Positions 54,201-61,462 of a stretch of DNA of 64,000 nucleotides are shown here, piece by piece. Within the stretch, counting starts at the first letter, position 1. Every line of letters begins with the position of its first letter. The stretch is from Rhynochetos jubatus (lineage: Eukaryota > Chordata > Aves > Eurypygiformes > Rhynochetidae). The notes below the pieces were generated by a model that was not told the origin of the DNA, made no database searches, and saw only the letters and a list, made by a program, of their open reading frames with translations. The position numbers and the translations under genes were made by a program. The stretch lies in contig CM050654.1 in assembly GCA_027574665.1 (NCBI GenBank), forward strand, positions 36,723,722-36,787,721, written 5' to 3'.

Positions 54201-57200
54201 GTAACGAAAGGTTCTGTTATGGGATTCAGGGAGCCATAATTCTGGCTGTTTCATGTGATCACACTTTGAATGTTACATTTACATACTTGATTTGCATACA
54301 GTAGTTAACCTTTGCGTTGACAGTCCCCGAGCTAATAGAGCTCAGTCCAAAGCCTTATCAAGTTGGCTGGTTTTTCGATCACACCCATCATCCAGAAGCC
54401 CACGCAGTTCACCAGCAGTTTGGGTCACAGGTTTGGGGTTAATTACCTCTTTGTCAGCATCCATGGCCCTCTGTAGGCTGCCTTACTTAGGTGTCATCTC
54501 TTCAGCTGGTACCTTTACGAGGTTAGAAAAAGGGAGAGAGGTGTAAGTGGATGCTGCATTCTTCCCTTTTAAATCAGCATTCAGGGCTGCAGCCCTGAAA
54601 GCTTCTGGTGGGCTTGACCTCAGTGCAGCATCTGTGAGCCAGTTCTTCCCCCAGACACGACAAGACAGAAATAGGGACTAAGGAGCTTTTACAGAACATG
54701 GTGTTATTTAATTTTAAGGCAGAAATGTTGTAGAAACAATGTATGGGAAAGCAATAACTGTGCCCTATGTGTGACAAGTGTGTCACCAACCCCGTGGCAT
54801 CCTGCAGGTAACTTCAGCCTGTATGTGGCCTTCAGACCCCAGCCCAAGGCTGGTGCTCTTCAAATCACTCCCCTTTGTCTAACTTCTTGACAAAATATGT
54901 AGTTACTCCCCTTAAACAGGCTCTCAGGCTTACTAGTCTGGGGGGTTGCAATAATTACTGCTAGCTGAGCCAGGAAACCGCTGTTACCTACGAGTTACAC
55001 TCTTGATAGCAGGTCTGTGGTGAATGCTCCCTGTATGGATGGCATTTACTGCCCTTCACTCCCACAGTCCTTGACATTTGTGTATGTCTAAGGACTTATA
55101 TCTGTTAGTAAAAGTACACGTGCCTTTCTCCAGTTAATTTGTGATTTCCCTTCCCATTTTCAGTTTGGAACACACATTGTATTATGAATTAATGAGTCTG
55201 ATGTTTTTGTTCTTTTAAATGCTCTGCAGGAGTGCACAGCACTGATTTTGAATCAGGCTGTGTTTTTCCTTTCTTTACCACTCTCTAGGAGGCCAGAGTT
55301 CAGGTGCAACTTTTCCAAGTTGAGAGGCAATTTAAATGGCATCGTTGAAACTGTAGGATGGCGTGGTCCAACGCCTTTATGTGGGTGATGGAGAGCATAG
55401 CTGCCTGCATAGCAGACATGGTGGGATGCCTTTTTGTGGCTGTGACAGTCGCTTTGCAGGGCCGCTAAATGTTTCTTGGCCGTCTCCATTTGAGACGGCG
55501 ACAAATTTCATACCCAAACTTCAGCAAAAAATTAAAAAAACCCCCAACCCAGACCTGACAAATGGAGTTGTTCTCCCGTGGGAGATAGGCTGTAAGTGTT
55601 TTGAAGAGAAGAGAAAACCTGTGAGAGGTACTCAGCCTTCCCACAAAGGCTGGAAGGAAAAAAGAGAAAGAATGGGATCTGATTAAATATTTTTCCCTTT
55701 GAAAAAAATCATCAAATGTAAAATGTGAAACAGGCTCAGTGATTGTCCCATGAAGTAACTCCCCACTCACATGACTGAGTTTGAAACGGCCTCTGTCAAA
55801 TCATGTCTGGGGGCACGGCGCAGGTTCGTATTCCTGCCTCCAGTCTCTACTAACAGCTCCGTTAGTGTGAATCGACTCAGACAGCTGCTGCGTGGAAAAG
55901 ACACCGTCACTTCTCCCCACGAGGGCAGCTGTACAGCCAGAACGGAGCAAGAAACAGAAATATTGATCTTTCAAAAATTGTTATTATTAATGCAAAGCTT
56001 GTAATTCAGGGCCTGTCCAAATAATGTCATTTGAGAAGGAAATGTTTCAACACACTCAAGCTCACGTCCACATGGAGGGGTTCCTGCAAGGGTTGCAGAG
56101 TGGGGACCCTGTCGTTGCAACCCAAAGAGCCCCATCAAGAATCTTACCTTGTCTTAAAGCCCGTTATGTGTCCTGCTGCCCAACTGGAAAGCTCTTGCAC
56201 AACTTTATCCTTATTACAAAGTGTATTCTTGTTTTTATTCTAAGCTGAATTTATTCCTGCTTGCTGCCCAGGCGTTTTTCAGCTCTAAGTAGCTTGTTCA
56301 CTTGCGCACGCTGGTGTTTGCCCCAGCTGACCCCCAAGTCTTTACAGAGAACAATCCTGTCCTTTCTCAGCCCTCTTTACTTTAGGCTGAACATATCAGG
56401 TATTACCTGCATTTCTGTCTGGGTCAGCTCAACATTGAACTGCCTTTGCCAGAGCAGCCACTGGAGCTCCTGAGCAAATGTACTGCAATTATCTCGTGCC
56501 CCTGCTCCTTTCCACAGGCACGATCCTTGGCTGGGTTGTAATTCTTGTGCTGCACCGTAAGCCCGGGCTGCCTGTAATGAACTGCAGGAGCTCAGCCAGA
56601 GAGGAGCTTATGAAATAATGCTGCTTTGCAAAACTGAGGCGAAGAGTTCGTTTTCAGATTTCATTGAGGAAAATCTACACTCCTTACCAAGGTTAAGGTT
56701 TTGTCTTTAAAATGATTGATTTTTACAGGCATCTTTTTTTCTATCAGAAATGTGGGGTTTATGGATTATTCCCAGCCAGTCCTTGCTATGTTCCCTATCA
56801 ATGGTGCTGTGTTCCCACAATGATGCTACTGATTTTGCTTGTGTGCTTTACTTAAGAATTTGTATATTTTAGAATAAAGTTTCTTATTCTCCCCTTTTCT
56901 CCCTCTGTCCTTTTTCCTCATCTTCTAACAGATGGGAAACTGAAGATGTGGGTATATGGAGTATCAGCTGGTGGATTCCTCATCATAGTTCTCCTGATTT
57001 TTACATCCTACCTGATGTGGTGAGTATGGCATGTGTTTTGTCCTTAAATAAAAGCTAGTTTGCTTTTATTTAAACAATCCAAAATATATCACAACGTTCT
57101 GTGTCACGGAGATTTTGTCCTCAGGGTTTTAGGAAGGGATGGAGCTTGGATTACTTAACTGCCATCGTTTGGCCCCTACCTCAGAGTAATTTAAAACTCT

Positions 57201-58784
57201 CCAAATTGTAAATGCTATCCAGCGTAATCATGAAGAAGTGTGGTGGCCATGCAGGGAAAGAATTATTTCTAGTTATCAATAGGCCCTTATATTTATTCAG
57301 ACTTGTGCTGGGATTAGAAAGGACTTTTTATTGTATTCTCTGAAAAAAAAAGATAAAACTGAAAAAAGGCAAGGAGGCTGATTGGATCGAGGAGCTGGCT
57401 TCTGCTCAAGGAAGGACTAAATAGAATAGGGGCATTCAGTTGGAAAATGATGTTTGACGTGGGAATACAATAGAGATCTATGAAATCATGAATGGAGTAG
57501 AAAAGGGCGCTGGGGAATTTTTATTTCCCATAATATAAGAAGTAGGAGGCATCTGATGAAATGATCGTTTAAAATAAACAAAAGATTTTATTTTTCACAC
57601 AGTGCATTATTGCCTTGTGAGCTTACTGCTGCCGGGGACTGTGCATGCCAGGAAGACAAATGGATTCAAAGATGGCATAACAGTTCACAGGAGATTGGGT
57701 CTCTTGGTGTTAATTGTGGTTTTCTGGATGTACGCTCCAGCTCAGGAAATCCCTGAATAGGTTTTTGCAGTGAATACATCAGGCAGAAACATGTCCTGTG
57801 TCTAAAGCTGCTTTTACCAGCCACTGTTAGAGACCAGGGCACACCGAAGCCCTGGTCTACACCAGTGCGTCACTGGGGGGGGGCGCTTTACTGATGGGGC
57901 AGATGTCTGCCCTCCTCCAAAGCAGCCGTCACCCCGGGCTTGACAGAGCGAGGGTTGTGCTCTCTGGCTTGAATACTTGGAAAGGCGCTTCCAGTGGTGC
58001 GTCTTGGAGGATGTGAGGGGAGCGACGGCCGGCTGCCCCAACCCTTGTCAGATCGGGGCAGGCAACCAGTCACAACTGTGGCCTGACAGCATCATTGCCC
58101 CCTTTGATCCAAAATCAGTTTATTTTCTCTCACTCTCTTAAGTCTTTCAGTGTCTCTCTTCAGTTAAAAGCTTAAAGAACACTGTTTGGATGCTGCCTAG
58201 GAGTTGCAGCTTCCTTATTTTCCAAGCCATGTCACTGCCATTTCTCTGTGGCTTCACAGTGGAGCACACAGAGGATTTTTTAAATAACACTACATACTTC
58301 TCCATCACCCAAAGGCTGGTGAGGAAGTATATTTCTCAATAATAATTATTGTTGCTTCAATACCATGCCAGAGAAAAAATGAGAATATCCCACTCCTAGA
58401 CAGTTCTTGTTTCAATTTTTTCTGCGAGGTGTTCCTTGTTTTGTCAGCTGTGAGAAGATGCGGGAGACAAATTTGCTTTATTTCCTCTCCAGATGAAGAG
58501 CACAGCTGGCTGCCCGTTTCGGCACGCAAGCAGGTCCAAGAGGTTTTTTCTTGGAAGTAGTCGCTATACTGCAGTGTCACCTAGTTGCAAAATGAAATAG
58601 CCAGCGTGGGAAGTTGCTTTTGGTTGACGTTTGGTTTTGTGATGATTGTTTCTCAGCTTATTACAGTTTATAATTTTGCCTCCTGAAATATTTTCCTTGC
58701 AGCAAAAAAACGAAGCAGCATCAAAGCCCTCCTCCGCAGCAGAAGCCTCTAACCTTAGCCTATGATGGAGACATTGATATGTAA
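24148..58784 (+). CDS. THSD7B: THSD7B, 3' half of the gene (13 coding exons, C-terminal 561 residues)
   Basis: Joined exons: 24148-24281, 25017-25170, 35626-35767, 37193-37308, 37816-37933, 44304-44449, 49560-49719, 50050-50223, 50305-50400, 51474-51556, 53149-53341, 56932-57019, 58703-58784. All introns are GT-AG, phases agree throughout, and the sum is 561 codons plus TAA. The protein is a type I membrane glycoprotein of the THSD7 family. The visible part has about seven TSR modules, alternating between types with WxxW tryptophan ladders (WGQW, WSAW, WSEW) and types starting at a cysteine plus aromatic residues. These are followed by a cysteine-rich CGCERGYTE segment, a linker, a transmembrane helix (about residues 511-534 of the segment) and a 27-residue tail ending LTLAYDGDIDM. 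The linker (EDKKADVK, PVNSK, DIFKGWS) matches my memory of THSD7B and differs from THSD7A. Sequons NAT, NLT and NVT are present. The function of THSD7B is poorly known; THSD7A acts in endothelial migration and at podocytes. The N-terminal exons lie upstream of the window. Confidence 0.96.
24282..25016 (+). other. THSD7B intron, 735 bp
   Basis: GT-AG intron (GTGCGT...GTGTAG) between the first two exons of the window. Nothing recognised inside. Confidence 0.9.
25017..25170 (+). CDS. THSD7B: THSD7B exon 2 of window: TSR end and next TSR start
   Basis: The acceptor follows TTTTCTGTGTAG; the first base completes the Arg codon. It encodes CVSTAEDHGGEAVPNALC, then LQPCSLYCPSEC and the tryptophan ladder WGQWSQC, and ends in phase 0 at CAG|GTAGGC. 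The intron before it is only 735 bp, the first short one in this part of the gene. The change from CxxxC to the next module start is the usual end-to-end join of THSD7 TSR repeats. Confidence 0.96.
25171..35625 (+). other. THSD7B intron, 10.5 kb
   Basis: GT-AG intron (GTAGGC...CATAG). It contains a short CR1 fragment (30370-30449) and a modest CpG-rich patch at about 29345-29530 (some 13 CpG). Otherwise AT-rich with no exon that I can support. Open frames of 70-136 codons here show no domain. Confidence 0.85.
30370..30449 (+). mobile_element. CR1 LINE fragment truncated at both ends
   Basis: TCTTCAAGGCCAGGCTGGAT followed by GAGGCTTTGAGCAACCTGGT and the GTGTCCCTGCCCATGGCAGA block match the copy at 20.4 kb. 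The usual CR1 3' terminus (CCTTCCAACCCAAACCATTC) is missing, so the copy has lost both its 5' and its 3' part. Confidence 0.9.
35626..35767 (+). CDS. THSD7B: THSD7B exon 3 of window: TSR module core
   Basis: The acceptor is TTTTGTACATAG. It encodes VCDPSIMQTRTRQVLR, then KPCPEDSQMKPCILNQNC and FQYQYDLT, and ends one base into a Gly codon (ACA G|GTGGGT). The pattern, a Cys-Asp-Pro start, an alternating Arg strand, CPEDSQ and then NxNCFQ, follows THSD7B closely. It is separated from the previous exon by the largest fully contained intron (10.5 kb). Confidence 0.95.
35768..37192 (+). other. THSD7B intron, 1.4 kb
   Basis: GT-AG intron (GTGGGT...CCGCAG). The first kilobase is AT-rich; the last 250 bp become strongly GC- and CpG-rich toward the next exon. 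No repeats recognised. Confidence 0.9.
37193..37308 (+). CDS. THSD7B: THSD7B exon 4 of window: GC-rich TSR exon
   Basis: The acceptor is GTGTCCGCAG. It completes Gly, then encodes WSGCQLGANATCGHGERRRLL, SCRRSDGATVSTRLCQQ, and ends in phase 0 at CAG|GTGAGG. NAT is a potential N-glycosylation site. The exon is much richer in G+C than its neighbours, and several replacements relative to the family pattern (extra Arg, Ala, Gly) are of the GC-encoded kind. The SDG motif shared by THSD7 proteins is kept, so the exon is under protein constraint. Confidence 0.94.
37309..37815 (+). other. THSD7B intron, 507 bp, GC-rich
   Basis: GT-AG intron (GTGAGG...TTGCAG) within the GC-rich block of exons 4 and 5. 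Nothing else recognised. Confidence 0.9.
37816..37933 (+). CDS. THSD7B: THSD7B exon 5 of window: WSAW TSR start
   Basis: The acceptor is CTCATCTTGCAG. It encodes LGLEKPVQTSSRCVVGC, then AVDCRLSAWSAWSQCSHTC and GAG, ending one base into a Gly codon at GCG|GTGAGT. LGLEKP and the DC..W..WSQCS..CG pattern are diagnostic of THSD7 TSRs. Like exon 4 it is GC-rich; only 507 bp separate the two. Confidence 0.96.
37934..44303 (+). other. THSD7B intron, 6.4 kb
   Basis: GT-AG intron (GTGAGT...CCTAG). AT-rich for most of its length with a GC-richer stretch at about 42590-42880. A short ancient-repeat-like motif (ACACTGGTATGACCCCAGTA then ACTTCAGTGAGGTT) sits near 38455. No exon seen. Confidence 0.8.
44304..44449 (+). 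CDS. THSD7B: THSD7B exon 6 of window: TSR end and next TSR start
   Basis: A long pyrimidine tract precedes the acceptor CTCGCCTAG. It completes Gly and encodes QMVRGRSVVLRAAGEG, RPCPEQLTQHRSCPVKPC, then YSWRLGPWSPCKVQ, ending in phase 0 at CAG|GTACGG. GEGRPCP is the conserved TSR loop, and CPVKPCYSW marks the border between modules. The exon and the following 200 bp are rich in CpG. Confidence 0.96.
44450..49559 (+). other. THSD7B intron, 5.1 kb
   Basis: GT-AG intron (GTACGG...TCGTAG). The first 200 bp are CpG-rich; a 13-C plus 16-T tract lies at 44825-44853, an A tract at about 46576, and a short near-tandem CTACAAGGCT unit near 48743-48773. No exon or long repeat recognised. Confidence 0.85.
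44825..44853 (+). repeat. Homopolymer tract C13 then T16
   Basis: An uninterrupted run of 13 C directly followed by 16 T. Such tracts are prone to length change and to assembly error. Confidence 0.9.
49560..49719 (+). CDS. THSD7B: THSD7B exon 7 of window: TSR module with NLT sequon
   Basis: The acceptor is CATTTCGTAG. It encodes GGQCGDGLQVRNLTCVVHD, then VENALCGELPLKGS and CSVPCPG, ending one base into a Gly codon at CAG|GTAAAG. NLT next to the conserved Cys is a potential N-glycan site. The CSVPCPGDC junction with the next exon is shared by THSD7A and THSD7B. Confidence 0.96.
49720..50049 (+). other. THSD7B intron, 330 bp
   Basis: GT-AG intron (GTAAAG...CTGCAG) between exons 7 and 8. Nothing recognised inside. 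Confidence 0.92.
50050..50223 (+). CDS. THSD7B: THSD7B exon 8 of window: WSEW TSR module
   Basis: The acceptor is TTTCAACCTGCAG. It encodes GDCHLTEWSEWSSCELTC, INGRSFEATGRQSRSRAF, then a segment ending METRPCSG, and stops one base into Gly at CAG|GTAGTG. This is a nearly complete TSR: tryptophan ladder, RQSRSR basic strand, and the three-disulphide cysteine pattern CxxxC...C...C. The CINGRSF insertion after the second Cys is typical of the penultimate TSR in this family. Confidence 0.97.
50305..50400 (+). CDS. THSD7B: THSD7B exon 9 of window: short last TSR
   Basis: The acceptor TATTGCAG lies only 81 bp after the previous donor, so the intron is close to the minimum size. It encodes GGKCYNYLWKTSLWQDN, then VWCQRSDGINVTG, ending one base into Gly at CAG|GTATAT. 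VWCQRSDG(I/V)NVTG is one of the most conserved stretches of the THSD7 family and contains a sequon (NVT). Confidence 0.97.
50401..51473 (+). other. THSD7B intron, 1.07 kb
   Basis: GT-AG intron (GTATAT...TTACAG) between exons 9 and 10. It contains a MIR-type SINE at about 51190-51355. Confidence 0.92.
51190..51355 (+). mobile_element. MIR-type SINE (ancient core-SINE)
   Basis: The order TGTGGCCTGTGGCAAATTGC, TTAAATCTGTATATCTCTGT, TCCCCATTAACAAGATGGGT, ATGATAATAATTCCCTGCCT, TGTTAAGGCAAATTAATTAA follows the MIR core and 3' region block by block (TGTGACCTTGGGCAAGTTAC, TTAACCTCTCTGTGCCTCAG, CATCTGTAAAATGGGGATAA). An old insertion, well preserved for a bird. Confidence 0.75.
51474..51556 (+). CDS. 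THSD7B: THSD7B exon 10 of window: end of TSR array
   Basis: The acceptor is TATTCTGTTTTACAG. It encodes GGCALQTKPAEVRHCSPAC and RKPFSYCTQ, ending in phase 0 at CAG|GTAATT. It closes the last TSR (C...CxxxC) and begins the C-x-x cysteine-rich stretch that continues in the next exon. KPFSYCTQ is THSD7B-like. Confidence 0.96.
51557..53148 (+). other. THSD7B intron, 1.6 kb
   Basis: GT-AG intron (GTAATT...GCCTAG) between exons 10 and 11. No repeat or RNA gene recognised. Confidence 0.9.
53149..53341 (+). CDS. THSD7B: THSD7B exon 11 of window: cysteine-rich segment and juxtamembrane linker
   Basis: The acceptor is CATTGCCTAG; cutting here keeps the frame for RGVCGCERGYTEIMRS. It then encodes LDYCMKVPGLEDKKADVK, a basic linker and DIFKGWSIQPFNP, ending one base into Asp at CCAG|GTGAAA. 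Arg replaces the first of two glycines I recall in the mammalian protein. The linker identifies THSD7B against THSD7A. The exon contains an AATAAA hexamer at 53275-53280 and an internal consensus donor AAG|GTACCA at 53224 (see findings). Confidence 0.95.
53342..56931 (+). other. THSD7B intron, 3.6 kb
   Basis: GT-AG intron (GTGAAA...TAACAG). The frame of exon 11 stays open for 24 more codons before a stop at 53413-53415. An AATAAA lies at 54016-54021 and another at about 56872. No repeats recognised. Confidence 0.85.
56932..57019 (+). CDS. THSD7B: THSD7B exon 12 of window: transmembrane helix
   Basis: A long polypyrimidine tract (TCCTTTTTCCTCATCTTC) precedes the acceptor CTAACAG. It completes Asp and encodes GKLKMWVYGVSAGGFLII, then VLLIFTSYLM and two bases of Cys, ending at GTG|GTGAGT. 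This is the single membrane-spanning segment, flanked by KLK outside and CKK inside, in agreement with type I topology. Confidence 0.96.
57020..58702 (+). other. THSD7B intron, 1.7 kb
   Basis: Last intron, GT-AG (GTGAGT...CTTGCAG). Holds a fossil CR1-like LINE fragment at about 57395-57700. Confidence 0.92.
57395..57700 (+). mobile_element. Old CR1/L3-like LINE fragment
   Basis: GAGATCTATGAAATCATGAA, TGGAGTAGAAAAGGGCGCTG, then AAAATAAACAAAAGATTTTA and TTTTTCACACAGTGCATTAT, followed by GCCAGGAAGACAAATGGATT, match in order the 3' region of ancient amniote CR1 elements (GAGGTCTATAAAATCATGAA..TTTTTCACACAACGCA..GCCAGGGGATG..). Divergence is high, so it predates the CR1 copies at 20 and 61 kb. Confidence 0.65.
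58703..58784 (+). CDS. THSD7B: THSD7B last exon: cytosolic tail and stop
   Basis: The acceptor is TTTTCCTTGCAG. It completes Cys and encodes KKTKQHQSPPPQQKP and LTLAYDGDIDM, then TAA at 58782-58784. The tail has the proline-glutamine stretch of THSD7B and the acidic C-terminus shared with THSD7A (LAYDGD-DM), a likely conserved interaction or trafficking motif whose partner I do not know. Mammalian THSD7B has Leu where this has Ile, as far as I recall. Confidence 0.97.
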
Positions 58785-59850
58785 CATAAAAAAGAAATCC
58801 AAATGTAGACATCGACTGCCTTAACTGCTTTCTCTTTTGGAACTCTCCGACTTCTCAATTTTTTGAGGAATCTCCTGATGTGTAATATACCGGGCAGAAG
58901 AGAAGTATTGCAAGCTTAGAATTTTGCCACTCCTTTATTACAAAAAAAAAAAAAAAAGAGTCAAAGACTTGGATCTTGTGAAACTTTTCTGAAGAGACCA
59001 GAAAATACATCTCTTCCTGTTGAGCAATGGGAATTAACAAAAAAAAAAAAAAAAGAATCTGCAGACATCAAAAGGAATTAGTAACAGAAAAGGCATGACA
59101 ATCCTGAGGAAAATGTGACATTTACTGTAAATGACAAGTCTGACACAGCGTCATTATGCACTATATTAGTGCAGGGTTCTTTATTCTTCACATATTTCAA
59201 CAATGAGTTTTCTAGTGTTTACATTTCGTTCAAAGACTTTAAAACCAGATCATGTATTTTGAGAAATGCAAGGAAGAATGAGTTGAAGTGTCTGAAGTTA
59301 CCAGGTTTTTTAAAGTTTCTTCCTTCTTATCCTGTTTTCTAGTCTGGAATATGATTTTGCTTCATTTCCACCTACAGGACAGAATAAGGATTGTTGTGAA
59401 AAAGCATAGGTGGTTTCTTAACCAAGAATATTTTTTAAAGAGTTGAGTAGATAGGTGTTTTGATGAATGGCTAGAGGATTTGATTGTTTAAAAAGTATTT
59501 TAAATTAAATTAAACCATGTAGATACATTATGGCCAGTTTAAATTGTTATTCAGTTTAATTAATACAAACTCAGCTTTTGTATTTAAATTTTCTTATCTG
59601 AAATATTTATAAATTCTTTTTTTGAATTTAATTACCTGACCTCATTTAATATACATCAAACACAAATGCAGTTTGTAGAAGGTCTTGCTTTTTTAAATGT
59701 TTCAAAACCACTGAGAAGTTACATGTCGTAAACATCTGGGAACATTTGAAGAGGGTAAGTGTTTATAGTAGTGTGTGTCGCAAGTAAGAAAGTGCCATCT
59801 TGTGGTATTGACTTGTATTTATAAGCAAATAAAATGCTAAAGAGAGTGAG
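58785..59850 (+). other. THSD7B: THSD7B 3' untranslated region (end inferred)
   Basis: The sequence after the stop is AU-rich, has no splice signals of note, and includes two A tracts of 15 (58942-58956) and 16 (59039-59054). The end is placed just after the AATAAA at 59828 because a GT-rich stretch (about 59858-59886) follows it. Earlier weaker hexamers (AATTAAA-type, near 59500 and 59620) could give shorter forms. Only transcript 3' ends would fix the boundary. Confidence 0.65.
59828..59833 (+). terminator. Candidate polyadenylation signal of THSD7B
   Basis: This is a canonical AATAAA about 1.04 kb after the stop codon, with a T/GT-rich downstream element 25-55 nt further on. It is the first canonical hexamer after the stop. 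Confidence 0.6.
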
Positions 59851-60854
59851 AAAATTGCTTCTGGTATGTTGAATTAAATGTGTGTAAACAACATTCGTTA
59901 TTAGTCTTTCACTGTGAGATTGGACTCGGATTTCAAACAATTTTGGCATATTTTATGCTGTAGCGATTAGTGAAAGAAATACTGCAGACAAGTACAAGTT
60001 GGGAGAATAATTACAGATTTGGTGAATGCTTGGTCTTATTTTTAGCTCAGTGCTGCTGCTTATTCTAATAATTAGAAAGAAGAGACAAAAAGAATTGCTA
60101 CCAGCCTATGTGGTCCTTCTCAATCCACAGCGACTTCCAAGCGCGTTATCACAGGAGAAGGGTATAACTAGGGCAGAAGGCAGTGCTTGTCTTGTGTGTT
60201 GCTGTTCACAGCTTTGTAAAGTGATTTGAATGTTACGGTTCCATTGAAAAAATGATGGAGTTGTAGGTTGGTTTCCTTCCCCCAAGTCAGGATCCCACCC
60301 GTCCAGTGTTTCTCCTGCAGCATCGAATTGAGATGATGTTGTGTTAGGAATGCGCTTTCCTCTTCCTGCACTAAAAAAAGAAAAAAAAAAAAAGGCTGAT
60401 GGAATTCTGAGGGGAAATTATCTCACTTATTTCTGACCCTGACGACGCCCTGCTGGCTCTACCTTCTACCTTTGAGCTATGACTGTTTATGGTATGAAAA
60501 ACAGGATCTGGTGTTCCCCAGTAAATTGAGGGCTTGACTCTTTTTAATGGTGCTCCGTGCTGAACCTTTGAGTAACATGTATAGAGTAAGAGTTACAAGG
60601 GGAATAATGATTTAGTGCTATTAGGAAGAATACTGCCAGATCGTAATATGTTTTGTCTGTGGGATTCAGTGTGAGGAGAATGGTACTGTCTGAATAATGA
60701 AGGAACAAACTCAATTAAACATGCTGTTCAGAAAGGTATTGGAGTGGGAAAGTTGGTCTAATAATAACAAATAGTGACACCTGCAACATGTGGTTATTGC
60801 CCTCAGCATCAGGGTAAATTACAGTCCAAACGTCCAGCGCAGGGGTTGTGGGCT
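59851..60854 (+). other. Intergenic sequence downstream of THSD7B
   Basis: AT-rich; contains an A-rich tract near 60373-60395. No gene or repeat copy recognised. Confidence 0.6.
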
Positions 60855-61383
60855 GTATGGCACTGGTGAGGGTGCACCTCGAATCCTGGGTTCAGTTTTG
60901 GGCCCCTCACTACAAAAAGACACTGAGGGTCTGGAGTGTGTCCGGAGAAGGGAACGGAGCTGGGGAAGGGTCTGGAGCACAAGTCCTGTGAGGAGCAGCT
61001 GAGGGAGCTGGGGATGCTCAGCCTGGAGAAGAGGAGGCTCAGGGGAGACCTGATCGCTCCCTACAACTCCCTGAAAGGAGGGTGCAGAGAGGGGGGGTTG
61101 GTCTCTTCTCCCAAGTGCCAAGTGATGGGACAAGAGGAAATGTCCTCAAGTTGTGCCAGGGGAGGTTTAGATTGGATGTTAGGGAAATTTTCTTCCCAGA
61201 AGGGGCTGTCAGGAGTCGTAACGGGCTGCCCAGGGAGGTGGTGGAGTCGCCATCCCTGGAGGGATTTAAGAGACGTGTGGGTGTGGTGCTTTGGGGCATG
61301 GTTAGTGGTGGACTTGGTGGGCGTATGTTAAGGGATGGACTTGATGATCTTAAAGGTCTTTTCCAACCTGAAAGATTCTGTGG
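60855..61383 (+). mobile_element. CR1 LINE 3' region, about 530 bp
   Basis: Contains the diagnostic order GGTCTGGAGCACAAGTCCTG, GAGAAGAGGAGGCTCAGGGG, TTGGTCTCTTCTCCCAAGTG, CAAGAGGAAATGTCCTCAAG, CCAGGGAGGTGGTGGAGTCG, and GGACTTGATGATCTTAAAGG with TCTTTTCCAACCTG near its 3' end. It belongs to a CR1 subfamily different from the copies at 20.4 and 30.4 kb, which have the GGCCAGGCTGGATGAGGCTT type of ending. Long + and - frames inside are not intact proteins. Confidence 0.94.
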
Positions 61384-61428
61384 AGAACTGCCCGGGGGAC
61401 GCAAGGCACTCCAGGTACAATGCTGCAA

Positions 61429-61462
61429 AGTGTGTGTTTATGCAGAGTGTGTGTTTATGCAG
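61429..61462 (+). repeat. Perfect 17-bp tandem duplication
   Basis: AGTGTGTGTTTATGCAG is present twice head to tail (61429-61445, 61446-61462), 46 bp after the CR1 end. A candidate small VNTR. Confidence 0.9.

Noticed and set aside
24148..58784. Assignment to THSD7A instead of THSD7B
   Set aside because: The linker after the cysteine-rich segment (EDKKADVK then KPVNSK and DIFKGWS) and the PPPQQKPL tail fit THSD7B; THSD7A has a different linker and tail as I recall them.
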